A stretch of DNA of 64,000 nt from Gammaproteobacteria bacterium LSUCC0112 (GCA_004535785.1 SPIB01000003.1:75609-139608), one strand, 5' to 3'; counted from the first letter of the stretch, positions 27,943 through 38,044 are shown. Program-made: numbers and translations. Notes: generated by a model not told the origin, from the sequence alone.

Positions 27943-30056
27943 TCCAGATAATTGATCAACGCACGCCTGACACTTTCAATGGTCAGCGGCTTGGCCATGA
28001 AGTCATTCATGCCCGCGCGCACACAGGCATCTTTGTGCTCGTCCGATACGCTGGCGGTGACTGAAACAATCCAGGGAACATTGGTGTCACTGTCACGCGC
28101 TCTGATTTTGCCGGCGGCAGTCAGGCCGTCCATGTTCGGCATAAACGAATCCATAAAAATCAGATCGTAATCCTGCAGTCGGGTTTTCTCGAGCGCTATC
28201 TCACCATCATCGGCAAAGTCTGCAGTAGCATTGAGCTTGCCAAGTATGATTTTCAAAATTTCCTGATTGAGTTTATTGTCTTCGACGACCAGCACACGCA
28301 GGGAAGAAAAGTCGTAATGCACAAGCTGCTGAGTGTGGTGTTCACTGGATACCGTCAGGCTTGCGCCAGGCTTGTCTTCTTCAGACGGATTCAGATGTTG
28401 CCCTACGCCGGGCGCAAGCGGCAGATAACTGATACAGGCTGTAAATGCCGAGCCCCGGCCGGGCTCAGACTCCACCGTGACTGTGCCACCCATGATTTCA
28501 CTGAGTCGACGTACAATGGTCAACCCCAGCCCTGTCCCACCGTATTTTCGCGTAACGTTACTGGATGCCTGCGTAAAGGCATTAAAAATGGCGGAAAGAC
28601 GTGCCTTTTCGATCCCGATACCTGAATCGCTCACTTTGAAATATAACAGGCGTTTACTGCCTGGCGATTGCTGCACAAACACATCAAGCCGGATATAACC
28701 GTGCTCAGTAAACTTCACAGCGTTATTTAACAGATTGAGCAAAATTTGATTAATGCGTTTCTCATCACCGAGGATGTGACTGGAAACGTCAGGACTGACA
28801 TTCAACACAAATTCAACATCTTTTTCACGCAACTGCTCACGGATCAGCATTGCAATCCATTTGATATTTTCATGCAGTAAAAAAGGTCTGTTCTCAAGTA
28901 TAAAACTGCCAGATTCAATTTTTGAGAAATCGAGGATATCGTTAACCAGTGTCAGCAAAGAGTTGCTGCTAAGCATAATGATATTGACCAGATCGCGATT
29001 CCTGCCCTCAACCGTGTTTTTTTCAAGCACACTGGCCACACCAATAATTCCATTTAGCGGAGTGCGAATCTCATGACTTATCACCGCGAGAAAATCAGAC
29101 TTCGCTTTGCTCTCGGCATTGGCGAGCTGACTCTTCTCATGCAGACGGTAAGCGAACAATGCTGCCAGGGTCAGTAGCAGACCGATCAATGCAATAGACA
29201 AGGAGGGGTAAAGCCCGGCTTGGTTTCTGGTTGCCAACAACCATTGTCCATCCGGTAAAACCACAGTCGCCTCTGCCAATGGCGCATCAAATATCTGTGG
29301 GTCACCATAGATAATGTCGCCAGTGCGCCCAAGACCATGTTGCCCGCGCAGCGCGATGTCATAGTTTCCGGTTGTGTTCGGGTTACGAAGCTCCGAAATT
29401 ACCGTATCGGTATCAATCAGAACAGTCACAAGCCCCCAAAAGTCATCTGGAATAGCCTCCCGTATCGAAGGATTGGATTCAAAAAGCAGTCGCTGATTGA
29501 TTGATGCAGGCTGAAACTGATGGCCCTCGATAAAGACTGCCTTGCGTGCAATAACAGCGTTACCACCCTGCAAAAGTTGCAGCGGACCGTCGACAATGGT
29601 GCGCTTATCTCTGATTGCGCGGAGCACCTCGTCTCGACGTGTGTCATCAAACAAAAGGTCATGGCCCACGGCCTGACTATTTCTGTCGGGTTGTGACACG
29701 TAACTGACAATACCACCTGGCGCTACCTGCATGCTCAGTACGCCGCTGGTCAGATTATCGAGGGTCTGCGTGAACTGATTAAAATGTTCGGCAAATTGCA
29801 AGCGTTGTTCTGGCACCGTCAGATCAAGATCCCGGTTGGCAGTGACAAAGGCTTCCAGCGAATTCGCGATATAAAAACGGCGGTAGAAAACTTCATTAAT
29901 GTTGGCACTAACGGCACTGAGCGTCTGCTGTGCTTCGCGTGTCAGCTCTTCATTGCGAATGACCAGATCAAAACGGACAAAAGCGCAAGTCAGGGCAATA
30001 CCCAAAACCACAACAAGCAAATGTAGCTGGAGCGCGTTAATCCGCCATGTTTTCAA
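27918..30056 (-). CDS. hybrid sensor histidine kinase with CHASE-like periplasmic domain
   Basis: An inner-membrane sensor of 712 residues: a transmembrane helix at ~10-30, a periplasmic CHASE-like domain (~35-275, with A-N-I-N-E-V-F-Y-R-R and V-S-Y-V-S-Q-P), a second helix at ~280-302, HisKA with the phospho-accepting His in V-I-S-H-E-I-R-T-P-L-N-G, HATPase with the N, G1 and G2 boxes (N-L-L-N-N-A-V-K-F-T, D-S-G-I-G-I, G-G-T-G-L-G-L), and a C-terminal receiver with V-V-E-D-N, the D in F-M-D-S-F-M-P and the K in A-K-P-L. There is no HPt domain, so the phosphate must pass to a separate protein. No response regulator gene is adjacent. It follows the tRNA cluster on the same strand by 47 bases with no obvious terminator between. 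Confidence 0.92.
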   Translation of the reverse strand: MKTWRINALQLHLLVVVLGIALTCAFVRFDLVIRNEELTREAQQTLSAVSANINEVFYRRFYIANSLEAFVTANRDLDLTVPEQRLQFAEHFNQFTQTLDNLTSGVLSMQVAPGGIVSYVSQPDRNSQAVGHDLLFDDTRRDEVLRAIRDKRTIVDGPLQLLQGGNAVIARKAVFIEGHQFQPASINQRLLFESNPSIREAIPDDFWGLVTVLIDTDTVISELRNPNTTGNYDIALRGQHGLGRTGDIIYGDPQIFDAPLAEATVVLPDGQWLLATRNQAGLYPSLSIALIGLLLTLAALFAYRLHEKSQLANAESKAKSDFLAVISHEIRTPLNGIIGVASVLEKNTVEGRNRDLVNIIMLSSNSLLTLVNDILDFSKIESGSFILENRPFLLHENIKWIAMLIREQLREKDVEFVLNVSPDVSSHILGDEKRINQILLNLLNNAVKFTEHGYIRLDVFVQQSPGSKRLLYFKVSDSGIGIEKARLSAIFNAFTQASSNVTRKYGGTGLGLTIVRRLSEIMGGTVTVESEPGRGSAFTACISYLPLAPGVGQHLNPSEEDKPGASLTVSSEHHTQQLVHYDFSSLRVLVVEDNKLNQEILKIILGKLNATADFADDGEIALEKTRLQDYDLIFMDSFMPNMDGLTAAGKIRARDSDTNVPWIVSVTASVSDEHKDACVRAGMNDFMAKPLTIESVRRALINYLDQRSPDSK

Positions 30057-30103
30057 GATGAGAGTCCGGTGGCGTCGATCTTCATAACATCTGGGCCAGC
30101 AAT

Positions 30104-30190
30104 TGGTGCCCGGGACCGGAATCGAACCGGTACGGAGTTTCCCCCGAGGGATTTTAAGTCCCTTGTGTCTACCTATTTCACCACCCGGGC
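30104..30190 (-). tRNA. tRNA-Leu (anticodon UAA)
   Basis: The reverse complement folds as an 87-base tRNA including an encoded CCA. The acceptor stem is GCCCGGG/CCCGGGC, the anticodon loop is read as CUUAAAA (anticodon UAA), there is a long variable arm as in tRNA-Leu, and the T arm has GGTTCGATTCC. It is third in a Gly-Cys-Leu run, the same order as glyW-cysT-leuZ after pgsA in E. coli. Confidence 0.95.
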
Positions 30191-30234
30191 GGATAAAAAT
30201 TTATGAGGCGACAGACTGGGAAGACAATTTGGAA

Positions 30235-30308
30235 TGGAGGCTGAGGTCGGAATCGAACCGGCGTACACGGAGTTGCAGTCCGCTGCATGACCACTCTGCC
30301 ACCCAGCC
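30235..30308 (-). tRNA. tRNA-Cys (anticodon GCA)
   Basis: A 74-base tRNA with encoded CCA on the minus strand. The acceptor stem is GGCTGGG paired with CCTCAGCC, the anticodon loop is CTGCAAC (anticodon GCA), and the T arm GGTTCGATTCC and short D arm are normal. It is the second gene of the three-tRNA operon. Confidence 0.95.
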
Positions 30309-30382
30309 TGTACTGATCCAAATTTACCTGCCAAACAGGTAGTTACCCGGACTGGCCATTAGCCTTCTAGAAGGCCTGATAT

Positions 30383-30458
30383 TGGAGCGGGTAACGAGGC
30401 TCGAACTCGTGACCTCGACCTTGGCAAGGTCGCGCTCTACCAACTGAGCTACACCCGC
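30383..30458 (-). tRNA. tRNA-Gly (anticodon GCC)
   Basis: A 76-base tRNA with encoded CCA on the minus strand. The acceptor stem is GCGGGTG/TACCCGC, the anticodon loop has TTGCCAA (anticodon GCC), and the T arm is GAGTTCGAGCCTC. It is the first gene of the operon, transcribed from the promoter at 30529-30556. Confidence 0.96.
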
Positions 30459-30528
30459 TTTATTTACATGCCGCTTTCACCGACTTGACAGCGTTTTTAG
30501 CGTTGCCTGTACTGCGAAAGAGGCGCTC

Positions 30529-30556
30529 ATTCTAATGCCATTCGATTTTATGTCAA
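30529..30556 (-). promoter_or_regulatory. sigma70-type promoter of the tRNA operon
   Basis: On the minus strand TTGACA (30551-30556), a 16-base spacer and TAGAAT (30529-30534) form a near-consensus promoter. The bases after the -10 (GAGCGCC) are G/C-rich, the discriminator type seen at growth-rate- and ppGpp-controlled stable RNA promoters. The transcript would begin about 60 bases before tRNA-Gly. Confidence 0.8.
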
Positions 30557-30606
30557 GCACCAAAAATCGTTTTTTTTGGCTTTTTTTCGACAATCTTACA
30601 TGGCCC

Positions 30607-31152
30607 TCAGCGCAAGACCGGCAGTGCCTTTTTCAGGTAAACAGTCATCGACCACAGGCTTAACCCTGCCGATACATAGAGCAAAATGTACCCGAGCTGC
30701 AGCAATTGCACCGGCCTGTCCGGTGTGTAGGCTAACAGCACAATGATCGCAATCATCTGTACGGTTGTCTTCACCTTGCCGATAAAACCAACCGCTACCA
30801 TGTCGCGCAAATTGCGACTGGCCATCCACTCGCGCAGCGCAGAGACAAACACCTCGCGCGCAATAATGATGGCTGTGGGTATCACGAACCACGGGCTGGG
30901 GTAGTTGGCCGTCAGCAATACCAGAGCCATCACCACCAGCAGCTTGTCGGCGACCGGATCGAGGAATGCGCCAAATGCTGATGACTGGTTGAGTTTTCTG
31001 GCCAGATAACCGTCGAGCCAGTCAGTGAGGCTGGCAATGGTAAACAGAACAGCGGCAATCAACTGACTGAAGGGCATGCCTGAGTAATAAACCAGCACAA
31101 TGACTGGCACTAACATGACCCGTGACACTGTCACCAGATTGGCAATATTCAT
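30607..31152 (-). CDS. pgsA: CDP-diacylglycerol-glycerol-3-phosphate 3-phosphatidyltransferase
   Basis: Makes phosphatidylglycerol phosphate from CDP-diacylglycerol and glycerol-3-phosphate in the inner membrane. It has 181 residues with four or more hydrophobic segments. The CDP-alcohol phosphotransferase signature D-G-x2-A-R-x8-G-x3-D-x3-D is seen as D-W-L-D-G-Y-L-A-R-K ... F-G-A-F-L-D-P-V-A-D-K near residues 42-70. It follows uvrC by 59 bases and precedes the tRNA operon, as in E. coli. Confidence 0.95.
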   Translation of the reverse strand: MNIANLVTVSRVMLVPVIVLVYYSGMPFSQLIAAVLFTIASLTDWLDGYLARKLNQSSAFGAFLDPVADKLLVVMALVLLTANYPSPWFVIPTAIIIAREVFVSALREWMASRNLRDMVAVGFIGKVKTTVQMIAIIVLLAYTPDRPVQLLQLGYILLYVSAGLSLWSMTVYLKKALPVLR

Positions 31153-31211
31153 TAAGTTACGCTCTCCCGCGTGTCTTTCCTGTGCCGCTACTTTTTTTAG
31201 TCCGCGGCATT

Positions 31212-33125
31212 CTACTCATTATGCAAGGCTTCATAAATAACGGATGCCAGCTTTGTACTGATTCCCGGTGCCCGCGCCAGATCTGCGGCACTGGCTCGTT
31301 GTATCTCCTGTTGACCACCAAAGTACTTGAGAAGTTCGCGCCGGCGCGCCGGCCCAAGACCCGGAATCTGCTCGAGCGGGGATTGTTGTCGGGTTTTGGC
31401 GCGGCGCGCACGATGCCCGGTGATGGCAAAGCGGTGAGCTTCATCGCGCACTTGTTGCAACAGATGCAAAGCCGGCGAGTGGGTATCAATGACAATTTCA
31501 CTGAACCCCTGATCAGTCGCCAGAAACAAGGTCTCCTGCCCGGCTCGGCGGCTGATGCCCTTGGCAATACCAATCAACATCAATTCGGGCAACTGGCAGT
31601 TTTTCAAGACCTCCACGGCCTGAGTCAACTGGCCTTTGCCACCATCAATCAGCAGGATGTCGGGCACTTTGCCAGCCAGCAATTCGCTGTCGGTTGAATC
31701 CTGCGGTAACTCCTGCAGTTGATTGCTCAGTTTTGCATAGCGGCGCGTCAGTGCCTGTTCCATCGCGGCGTAGTCATCCCCCGGCTGGATACCGGTAATG
31801 TTGTAGCGACGGTAGTCAGACTTCAGAGGGCCGCTTTGATCAAACACCACGCAGGCCCCCACCGTGCTTTCACCCATGGTGTGGCTGATATCAAAACACT
31901 CGATGCGTTGTGGCAGGGTGGGCAGGCCCAGCGCTTCCTGCAACAAGTCAAATCGCTGCATCATGGTCTGGCGATTATTGACCAGGCTCAGCAGGGCCTG
32001 AGTGGCATTGGCAACCGCCATTTCCTGCCAGCGGGCGCGATGTGACCGCACATTCCCCAGCAGTTTGACGGCGCGCCCGGCGGCTGCACTCAAGGCTTCC
32101 TGCAAACTCTGACTGTCCGACAATGGCGGATGTACTATCACCTCGCCCGGAATCAGACCGGGTACCAGCTCTGCGCTGTCTCGCAGATAATACTGCGCCA
32201 CAAAGGCTTCCAGTAATTCAGTCGCATTGTCGGATAATTTGTCTTTGGGAAAATAGTTGCGGCTGCCCATGATTCTGCCGCCGCGAATACAGATCACGTG
32301 TACACAGGTGTACGCGCCTTCCAGCGTCGCGGCCATAACATCCGCGTCATTGCCGTCGCCTGAAATAATCTGTTGCGACTGTATCTTGCGCAGATCCACA
32401 ATTTTGTCGCGTAGCCTGGCGGCTTGTTCAAAGGCCAGTTCCGCGGATTTTTGCTCCATGCGTTGACCCAGTGTCTGAATCAGGGTGTCGCTTTTGCCTT
32501 GCAAAAACAGCGAGGCATCCTGCACATCAAGCGCGTAGTCAGTGGGAGCGATCAGCCCGACACACGGCGCTGTGCAACGTCCAATCTGGTGCTGCAGGCA
32601 GGGTCGGCTGCGATTACGGAAGTAACTGTCTTCACACTGGCGCACACGAAACACTTTCTGCAACAACGCCAGACTTTCCCTGACGGCACTGGCACTGGGG
32701 TAAGGACCAAAAAAAGTGGCATCACGCTTGCGGGTGCCGCGATAAAACGCCAGCCGGGGATAGGCGTCTTTATGTGTCAGCATGATGTAGGGATAGGTTT
32801 TGTCGTCGCGCAGTTGAATGTTGTAAGGCGGCCGGAATTTTTTGATCAGATTTTGTTCCAGCAGCAACGCCTCGGTTTCACTGCTGGTGACCGTGACATC
32901 AATCGCAGCAATCTGTGACACCAGTGCCATTGTTTTCGTATCAAGACCGCTGCTGCGAAAATAATTGCTGACGCGTTTTTTAAGGTTTTTGGCTTTGCCG
33001 ACGTACAAGACCTCGCCGGTCTTGTCCAACATGCGGTAGACACCGGGGCGTTGGCTCATCACCTCCAAGGTTGATTTGGCGTCAAACACCGGCTCGGGGT
33101 GCGCATCCGGCAATTGTGTTGGCAT
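31212..33125 (-). CDS. uvrC: excinuclease ABC subunit C
   Basis: Dual-incision nuclease of nucleotide excision repair. Domains in order: GIY-YIG (R-P-G-V-Y-R-M ... L-Y-V-G-K-A-K-N-L), a Cys-containing C-x-R-C-like region around Y-F-R-N-R-S-R-P-C-L-Q-H-Q-I-G-R-C, a UVR motif, the RNase H-like C-terminal nuclease with I-D-G-G-K-G-Q-L, and tandem helix-hairpin-helix motifs (I-P-G-L-G-P-A-R-R ... A-P-G-I). The ATG at 33125 is preferred: AAGGA lies 11 bases upstream, whereas the ATG at 33137 sits directly on that sequence. About 637 residues. Confidence 0.95.
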   Translation of the reverse strand: MPTQLPDAHPEPVFDAKSTLEVMSQRPGVYRMLDKTGEVLYVGKAKNLKKRVSNYFRSSGLDTKTMALVSQIAAIDVTVTSSETEALLLEQNLIKKFRPPYNIQLRDDKTYPYIMLTHKDAYPRLAFYRGTRKRDATFFGPYPSASAVRESLALLQKVFRVRQCEDSYFRNRSRPCLQHQIGRCTAPCVGLIAPTDYALDVQDASLFLQGKSDTLIQTLGQRMEQKSAELAFEQAARLRDKIVDLRKIQSQQIISGDGNDADVMAATLEGAYTCVHVICIRGGRIMGSRNYFPKDKLSDNATELLEAFVAQYYLRDSAELVPGLIPGEVIVHPPLSDSQSLQEALSAAAGRAVKLLGNVRSHRARWQEMAVANATQALLSLVNNRQTMMQRFDLLQEALGLPTLPQRIECFDISHTMGESTVGACVVFDQSGPLKSDYRRYNITGIQPGDDYAAMEQALTRRYAKLSNQLQELPQDSTDSELLAGKVPDILLIDGGKGQLTQAVEVLKNCQLPELMLIGIAKGISRRAGQETLFLATDQGFSEIVIDTHSPALHLLQQVRDEAHRFAITGHRARRAKTRQQSPLEQIPGLGPARRRELLKYFGGQQEIQRASAADLARAPGISTKLASVIYEALHNE

Positions 33126-33130
33126 GGCGA

Positions 33131-34204
33131 TTACCATCCTTGCCAGGCATTGGCTGGCAGAATGTTCACTTCCGGCTCCAATGTGATGTCAAAGCGCTCT
33201 TTCACACTGCGTGCTACGTTTTGTGCTAATGCGAGGATCTGCCGCCCGGTGGCCTGACCATGATTGACCAGTACCAGCGCTTGTTGGGTATGTACGCCGG
33301 CATCACCAGCGCGTGCGCCTTTCCAGCCTGCATGTTCAATCAGCCAGGCTGCGGGTAATTTGCGCATGTCCGGAACGTCTGTTTCATATGCGGGCAGGTC
33401 CGGCCAGGTCTGTCGTAACAATTGCCACTTGGCAACTGTCACCAATGGATTTCTGAAAAAGCTGCCGGCATTTCCCAGCACACGAGGATCCGGCAATTTA
33501 CTGCGTCTGATCGCACAGACGGCGTCAAACACATCACGCGCACCGGGTTGAGGGTTATTCGCCAGCGCCTGTTGCAAGGCTGGATAACTCAGCCGGGGCC
33601 GGGTATGTCTGCTGAGTCGCAAACACACCGACAAAATCACCGCGTGATCTTTTAAGGCATGTTTAAAAATACTGTCGCGGTAGGACAACTGGCATTCGTC
33701 AGCACTGATCTGATGCACCTGTTGGTTACGTCGATCAAAATAACGCACGCTGTGCAGCACATCAGCCAACTCCACGCCATACGCGCCAATGTTCTGCACT
33801 GGCGCAGCACCGGTGCTGCCGGGAATCAACGCCAGATTTTCAAGACCCGGCAGGTTATTGTTTAAACAATACTCCACCAGCGAATGCCAGTTTTCGCCGG
33901 CCGCGGCGTTCACCAACACCCAGTCGTTTGCGCCCGATTCAGCCCGGACACTGATGCCGCGCAAGGCGATCTGTATAACCAACCCAGGAAAGTCGTCGGT
34001 AAACAGCATGTTGCTGCCGCCACCCAGTATCAGCACGGGCAGATCGTTGTGGTCGGCCTGCGCTAACAGGATTGGCAACTCATCTTCCTGCTCAAGATGC
34101 GTGAAGTAGCGAGCCCGCGCCGGCACACCAAAACTGGTGAGTGGGCCCAGTGCCTCATTCTGCAACCAACTACTGTTCAACACCCTGCCCGGCCCTTCGC
34201 TCAC
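33131..34204 (-). CDS. murB: UDP-N-acetylenolpyruvoylglucosamine reductase
   Basis: FAD- and NADPH-dependent reductase that makes UDP-N-acetylmuramic acid for peptidoglycan. It has 357 residues, of the long E. coli type. Seen: the FAD-binding [25 protein letters not shown], the catalytic Ser in N-A-G-S-F-F-R-N-P, and the catalytic Glu in L-E-P-E-V-N. The start is GTG, overlapping the kdsB stop as GTGA. Confidence 0.95.
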   Translation of the reverse strand: MSEGPGRVLNSSWLQNEALGPLTSFGVPARARYFTHLEQEDELPILLAQADHNDLPVLILGGGSNMLFTDDFPGLVIQIALRGISVRAESGANDWVLVNAAAGENWHSLVEYCLNNNLPGLENLALIPGSTGAAPVQNIGAYGVELADVLHSVRYFDRRNQQVHQISADECQLSYRDSIFKHALKDHAVILSVCLRLSRHTRPRLSYPALQQALANNPQPGARDVFDAVCAIRRSKLPDPRVLGNAGSFFRNPLVTVAKWQLLRQTWPDLPAYETDVPDMRKLPAAWLIEHAGWKGARAGDAGVHTQQALVLVNHGQATGRQILALAQNVARSVKERFDITLEPEVNILPANAWQGW

Positions 34205-34956
34205 GGCAACTCACTGTCTGATAAAAATCGTCTGACTGCTTCCAGATCGTCCGGCGTATCGACGCCCGCAGGTACCTTTTGGACGGCTTCATCCATGATG
34301 ATACGCACACCGTGGTGCATGGCACGCAATTGCTCAAGGCGTTCACTGACTTCCAGCAGTGATCGGGGCCAGCTGACAAAACTGTTCAAGGTCGCCACAC
34401 GGTAGGCATAAATACCGATATGTCTTTTGCCGTGCACCGGTTCACTGTCTTGCCAGGGCAACGCAGATCGGCTGAAGTACAAGGCATAACCCTGTGCGTC
34501 CGTCACCACTTTAACGGCGTTGGGATTGTGCAATTCCGTGGCATTGTGGAGGGTGTGAAACAAACTGCTGATGCCAGCATCCGGGAATTTCTGCAGATTT
34601 GCGGCAACCTGATTAACGGTCGCTGGCGGAATCAGCGGTTCGTCACCCTGCACATTTACAACCACCGCATCGTCAGGCAGTCGCAGCGAGGCGGCAACTT
34701 CCTGAATACGGTCAGTGCCAGACTGGTGATCTGCGCGCGTCATCACCACCCGCGCACCAAAACCCTCGGCCACGCGTGCAATGCGCTCGTCATCGGTCGC
34801 AATGACCACGGCGTTTGCGTCACTTTCACATGCGCGGTGATAGACGTGTTGAATCATCGGCAGGCCGGCGATGTCCAGCAACGGTTTACCCGGCAGCCGT
34901 GTTGATGCAAACCGTGCTGGAATGACCACCATAAAACCCGGGTTGTGCTGGTTCAT
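34201..34956 (-). CDS. kdsB: 3-deoxy-manno-octulosonate cytidylyltransferase
   Basis: Activates Kdo as CMP-Kdo for lipopolysaccharide core synthesis; cytoplasmic, 251 residues. The N-terminal nucleotide-binding motif [14 protein letters not shown], the [10 protein letters not shown] loop and H-I-G-I-Y-A-Y-R are characteristic. It overlaps the neighbours upstream and downstream by four bases each, in a tightly coupled operon. Confidence 0.96.
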   Translation of the reverse strand: MNQHNPGFMVVIPARFASTRLPGKPLLDIAGLPMIQHVYHRACESDANAVVIATDDERIARVAEGFGARVVMTRADHQSGTDRIQEVAASLRLPDDAVVVNVQGDEPLIPPATVNQVAANLQKFPDAGISSLFHTLHNATELHNPNAVKVVTDAQGYALYFSRSALPWQDSEPVHGKRHIGIYAYRVATLNSFVSWPRSLLEVSERLEQLRAMHHGVRIIMDEAVQKVPAGVDTPDDLEAVRRFLSDSELP

Positions 34957-35141
34957 GATCGATTTTCACGCTCGTCTGCACTGAGTGTGCGCGCCTCGGT
35001 TTCCAGCATCACCGGAATATCATCACGAATCGGATATGCCAGCGCATCGGCGTAACACAACAGTTCGGCCTGCTCACGCTTGAAAACCAGTGGCCCTTTA
35101 CAGACTGGACATACCAGTATACTCAGCAGCTTCTTGTCCAT
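34953..35141 (-). CDS. Trm112/YcaR-family small zinc-ribbon-like protein
   Basis: A 62-residue protein of the YcaR/Trm112 family: [14 protein letters not shown], the [16 protein letters not shown] segment, and only part of the zinc-binding cysteines. In yeast Trm112 activates methyltransferases; the bacterial role is unclear. Its place between lpxK and kdsB is conserved in many gammaproteobacteria, including E. coli. Confidence 0.92.
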   Translation of the reverse strand: MDKKLLSILVCPVCKGPLVFKREQAELLCYADALAYPIRDDIPVMLETEARTLSADERENRS

Positions 35142-35177
35142 CAGTCTCTCCTGATCTTTATGTCGAAAATCATAGGG

Positions 35178-36212
35178 TCAGCGGGGAATACGCGTGACAT
35201 CAAGCATGATCAGCTGATCATTGATTGTTTGCAAAAATGTTGCCGGCAATGCTGCCTTGACACTGAGATACCACCAGTTATCCGAGGCAAACCGCTGACA
35301 TTTCACTGCATCTTTTTCTGTCATCAACAAAGCAGATTGGCGCGCAAATGCCAGATCTGCCGGCGTGTAGGCATGATGATCAGCAAACACCCGGGGCCGC
35401 ACCCTGAATCCAAGCTGCGTCAAGGTGTCAAAAAAGCGCTGCGGGTTACCAATACCGGCTATCGCATCAACCTCTACCGCATCCTGTTCATCCGCTGTGC
35501 CGAGCGCCAGAGACAAGGCACTCAGACTGACCTGTTGGCCCGAGCGCACGTTGACCCAGACGTCGGGCTGCAACGTAAAGCGCGCTTGCTCGGTCTGCAC
35601 GCTTGGCAAAGTCAGTGGTTGTTGCCCATTGATCAACAGGTAATCCACGTCATTCAGGCGCTGCGCAGGCTCTCGCAACGGTCCAGCTGGCAGACACCAG
35701 CCATTGCCCAATCCACGCGCGGCATCGATCACCACTATTTCGATATCCCGCCACAAACGATAATGCTGCAACCCGTCATCACTGATCACCACATCACAGT
35801 CCGACCCGGCGATCAGCGCCTGCATCGCACGCGTTCGATCCGGATCCAGCACCAGCGGTCCGCTCAAATACCGCCTCATCAATCGCGCTTCATCACCGCT
35901 GTCACGCACATCAGTGCTTGCCTCAACCCATAATGGATATTGCCGCGCCGCGCCGCCATAACCACGGCTGATCACCCCCACTCGTCGGCCACTTTTTTCC
36001 AATGCCGCTGCCAAGGCAATCACCACGGGCGTTTTTCCGGTCCCGCCCACGGCGATATTGCCAACCACAATCACCGGAATGGCCGGCTGCTTTTGCAAGG
36101 CAGTCAGTCGTTTTCGCCGGATGCTACCGACCAACCTGAACAAGGCCGACAAGGGGCGCAGTACGTGTAACCACACCGACCCGTTGTACCAGGCATCGGC
36201 CAATGCGGCCAT
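35178..36212 (-). CDS. lpxK: tetraacyldisaccharide 4'-kinase
   Basis: Phosphorylates the lipid A precursor at the 4' position at the inner membrane. It has 344 residues. An N-terminal membrane-associated helix (W-L-H-V-L-R-P-L-S-A-L-F) is followed by the P-loop G-N-I-A-V-G-G-T-G-K-T-P, I-S-R-G-Y-G-G, and D-D-G-L-Q-H-Y, all standard for LpxK. The start overlaps the msbA stop by one base, so flippase and kinase are cotranscribed. Confidence 0.96.
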   Translation of the reverse strand: MAALADAWYNGSVWLHVLRPLSALFRLVGSIRRKRLTALQKQPAIPVIVVGNIAVGGTGKTPVVIALAAALEKSGRRVGVISRGYGGAARQYPLWVEASTDVRDSGDEARLMRRYLSGPLVLDPDRTRAMQALIAGSDCDVVISDDGLQHYRLWRDIEIVVIDAARGLGNGWCLPAGPLREPAQRLNDVDYLLINGQQPLTLPSVQTEQARFTLQPDVWVNVRSGQQVSLSALSLALGTADEQDAVEVDAIAGIGNPQRFFDTLTQLGFRVRPRVFADHHAYTPADLAFARQSALLMTEKDAVKCQRFASDNWWYLSVKAALPATFLQTINDQLIMLDVTRIPR

Positions 36213-38035
36213 CAGGCAAAGTCTCCACCGTGAATGGCCAACTCCGGGCCGGGCTCGCCCACTTCTGCAAACTGCATTCTGTGCAAGCGGGCATAATGCT
36301 GATTCAGTGCCATCAATTCATGGTGGCTGCCACTTTCGACAATACACCCCTGATCCATCACCACAATCAGATCGGCATTTTCGATGGTGGACAAGCGATG
36401 CGCGATCACAAAGGTTGTGCGCCCGCGCATCAGTTCATTCAGCGCTTGTTGTATATGCTGCTCGGATTCGGTATCGAGGGCCGATGTCGCTTCATCCAGA
36501 ATCAGTACCGGGGCATTTTTCAGGAAGGCACGGGCAATCGCCAGACGCTGGCGTTGACCACCGGAGAGCAAGGCGCCGCCATCACCAACATCAGCGTCAT
36601 ACATCAGCGGCAGCTTTTCAATAAACTCGGCGGCATGGGCGTTTCGTGCCGCTTCCTGAATCTGTTCGAAAGAAACCTTGTCGCGCACACCGTAAGCGAT
36701 GTTTTCCGCGACAGAGCCTTCAAACAACACCACATCCTGCGTAACGATGGCAATCTGCTCGCGCAGGTTGGCCAGTTGGTAATCCGCCAGCGGAATACCA
36801 TCCAAACGAATACAACCCGATGAGTTATCGTAAAAGCGCGGCAACATCGATACCAAGGTAGATTTTCCGCTGCCCGAGCGCCCCACCAACGCCACGGTCA
36901 TCCCTGGCTGGGCGGTCAGATTGATGTCTTGCAGCACTGTTTTGTCAGATTCATAGGCAAACCCGACGTTTTCAAACTCCACCAGCCCATTTGCCCGGGC
37001 TGTTGTGTAGTAACCACCATTGTCTTCACGGGGGGTATCCAACAAATCAAAAATACTGCTGGCGGCCGAGATACCGCGTTGAATGATGGCATTAACACCG
37101 GACAGCTGACGAATGGGTTTGGCAAGCAAACCCGCCAGCGTCAGGAAAGTGACCAACTCACCAGCCGACGACGATGCAAACAACTCGGGAGACATGGCAA
37201 ACCAAATCAGAATGGCCATCGCAATACTGACCAGAATCTGCACCAGAGGCGTCGCTGTGGATTCTGTGGCGACCATCTTCATATTCTGGCGGCGATTGCG
37301 TTCGCTGGCCGTGTTAAAACGGCGCGACACAAATTCCATTGCATTAAACGTGCGGATCACTAACTGGCCTTTGATCGACTCGTTGGTAATTTGTGTGACA
37401 TCACCCATCGAGTCCTGCATCTGTCGGCTGTAACGACGATAACGTGAGGTTGCCAGATGCACCACCAACGCCACCAGCGGCGCAACCAGCAGAAACACCA
37501 TACTCAGGCGCCAGTTCACCCAGAACAACATCGCCAACAGCCCCACCACCGTCATGCCTTCACGCAGAATCACGGTAATGGCGTTGGTCGCCGCACCTTT
37601 GATCTGCGCCACATCGTAGGTGACCTTGGAGACCAGTCGGCCAATGCTGTTCTGGTCGTAATAACGCACCGGCACCGTGAGCAGTTGATCCACAATCTGC
37701 TGTCGCAACTTGTGCACCACATGATTGGCGATATACTCCAGCGAATAGCCGCCCATAAACCCGCCAATACCCCGCACCACAACAATCAGCACACATAAGA
37801 CGGGGCTTAGAATGCGCCCCTCAGGGCTGCGTGCTTCAACCTGATCTATTGTCCAGCCTAACCAGGGCGCTACCGCAGCCTGACTGGCGGCATAAATAAC
37901 GTAACCGAGAATGCACACACAAAACACGCCGATGTAAGGACGCATATATGACAGCAACCGCGTGTACACCTGCAGGCCGGTCATCACTTTGACGGCCATC
38001 GTAGCTTGTGCGGAACCGGGTGTTTGCGTCGACAT
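36212..38035 (-). CDS. msbA: lipid A export ABC transporter (permease-ATPase fusion)
   Basis: Flips lipid A-core across the inner membrane. It has 607 residues: six transmembrane helices in ~1-330 and an ATP-binding cassette in ~360-600, with Walker A V-G-R-S-G-S-G-K-S-T, the signature L-S-G-G-Q-R-Q-R-L, Walker B V-L-I-L-D-E-A-T-S-A and the switch H in I-A-H-R-L-S. It acts as a homodimer. It is preceded by exbD (nine-base gap) and followed by lpxK. Confidence 0.95.
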   Translation of the reverse strand: MSTQTPGSAQATMAVKVMTGLQVYTRLLSYMRPYIGVFCVCILGYVIYAASQAAVAPWLGWTIDQVEARSPEGRILSPVLCVLIVVVRGIGGFMGGYSLEYIANHVVHKLRQQIVDQLLTVPVRYYDQNSIGRLVSKVTYDVAQIKGAATNAITVILREGMTVVGLLAMLFWVNWRLSMVFLLVAPLVALVVHLATSRYRRYSRQMQDSMGDVTQITNESIKGQLVIRTFNAMEFVSRRFNTASERNRRQNMKMVATESTATPLVQILVSIAMAILIWFAMSPELFASSSAGELVTFLTLAGLLAKPIRQLSGVNAIIQRGISAASSIFDLLDTPREDNGGYYTTARANGLVEFENVGFAYESDKTVLQDINLTAQPGMTVALVGRSGSGKSTLVSMLPRFYDNSSGCIRLDGIPLADYQLANLREQIAIVTQDVVLFEGSVAENIAYGVRDKVSFEQIQEAARNAHAAEFIEKLPLMYDADVGDGGALLSGGQRQRLAIARAFLKNAPVLILDEATSALDTESEQHIQQALNELMRGRTTFVIAHRLSTIENADLIVVMDQGCIVESGSHHELMALNQHYARLHRMQFAEVGEPGPELAIHGGDFA

Positions 38036-38044
38036 ACGAATCCG

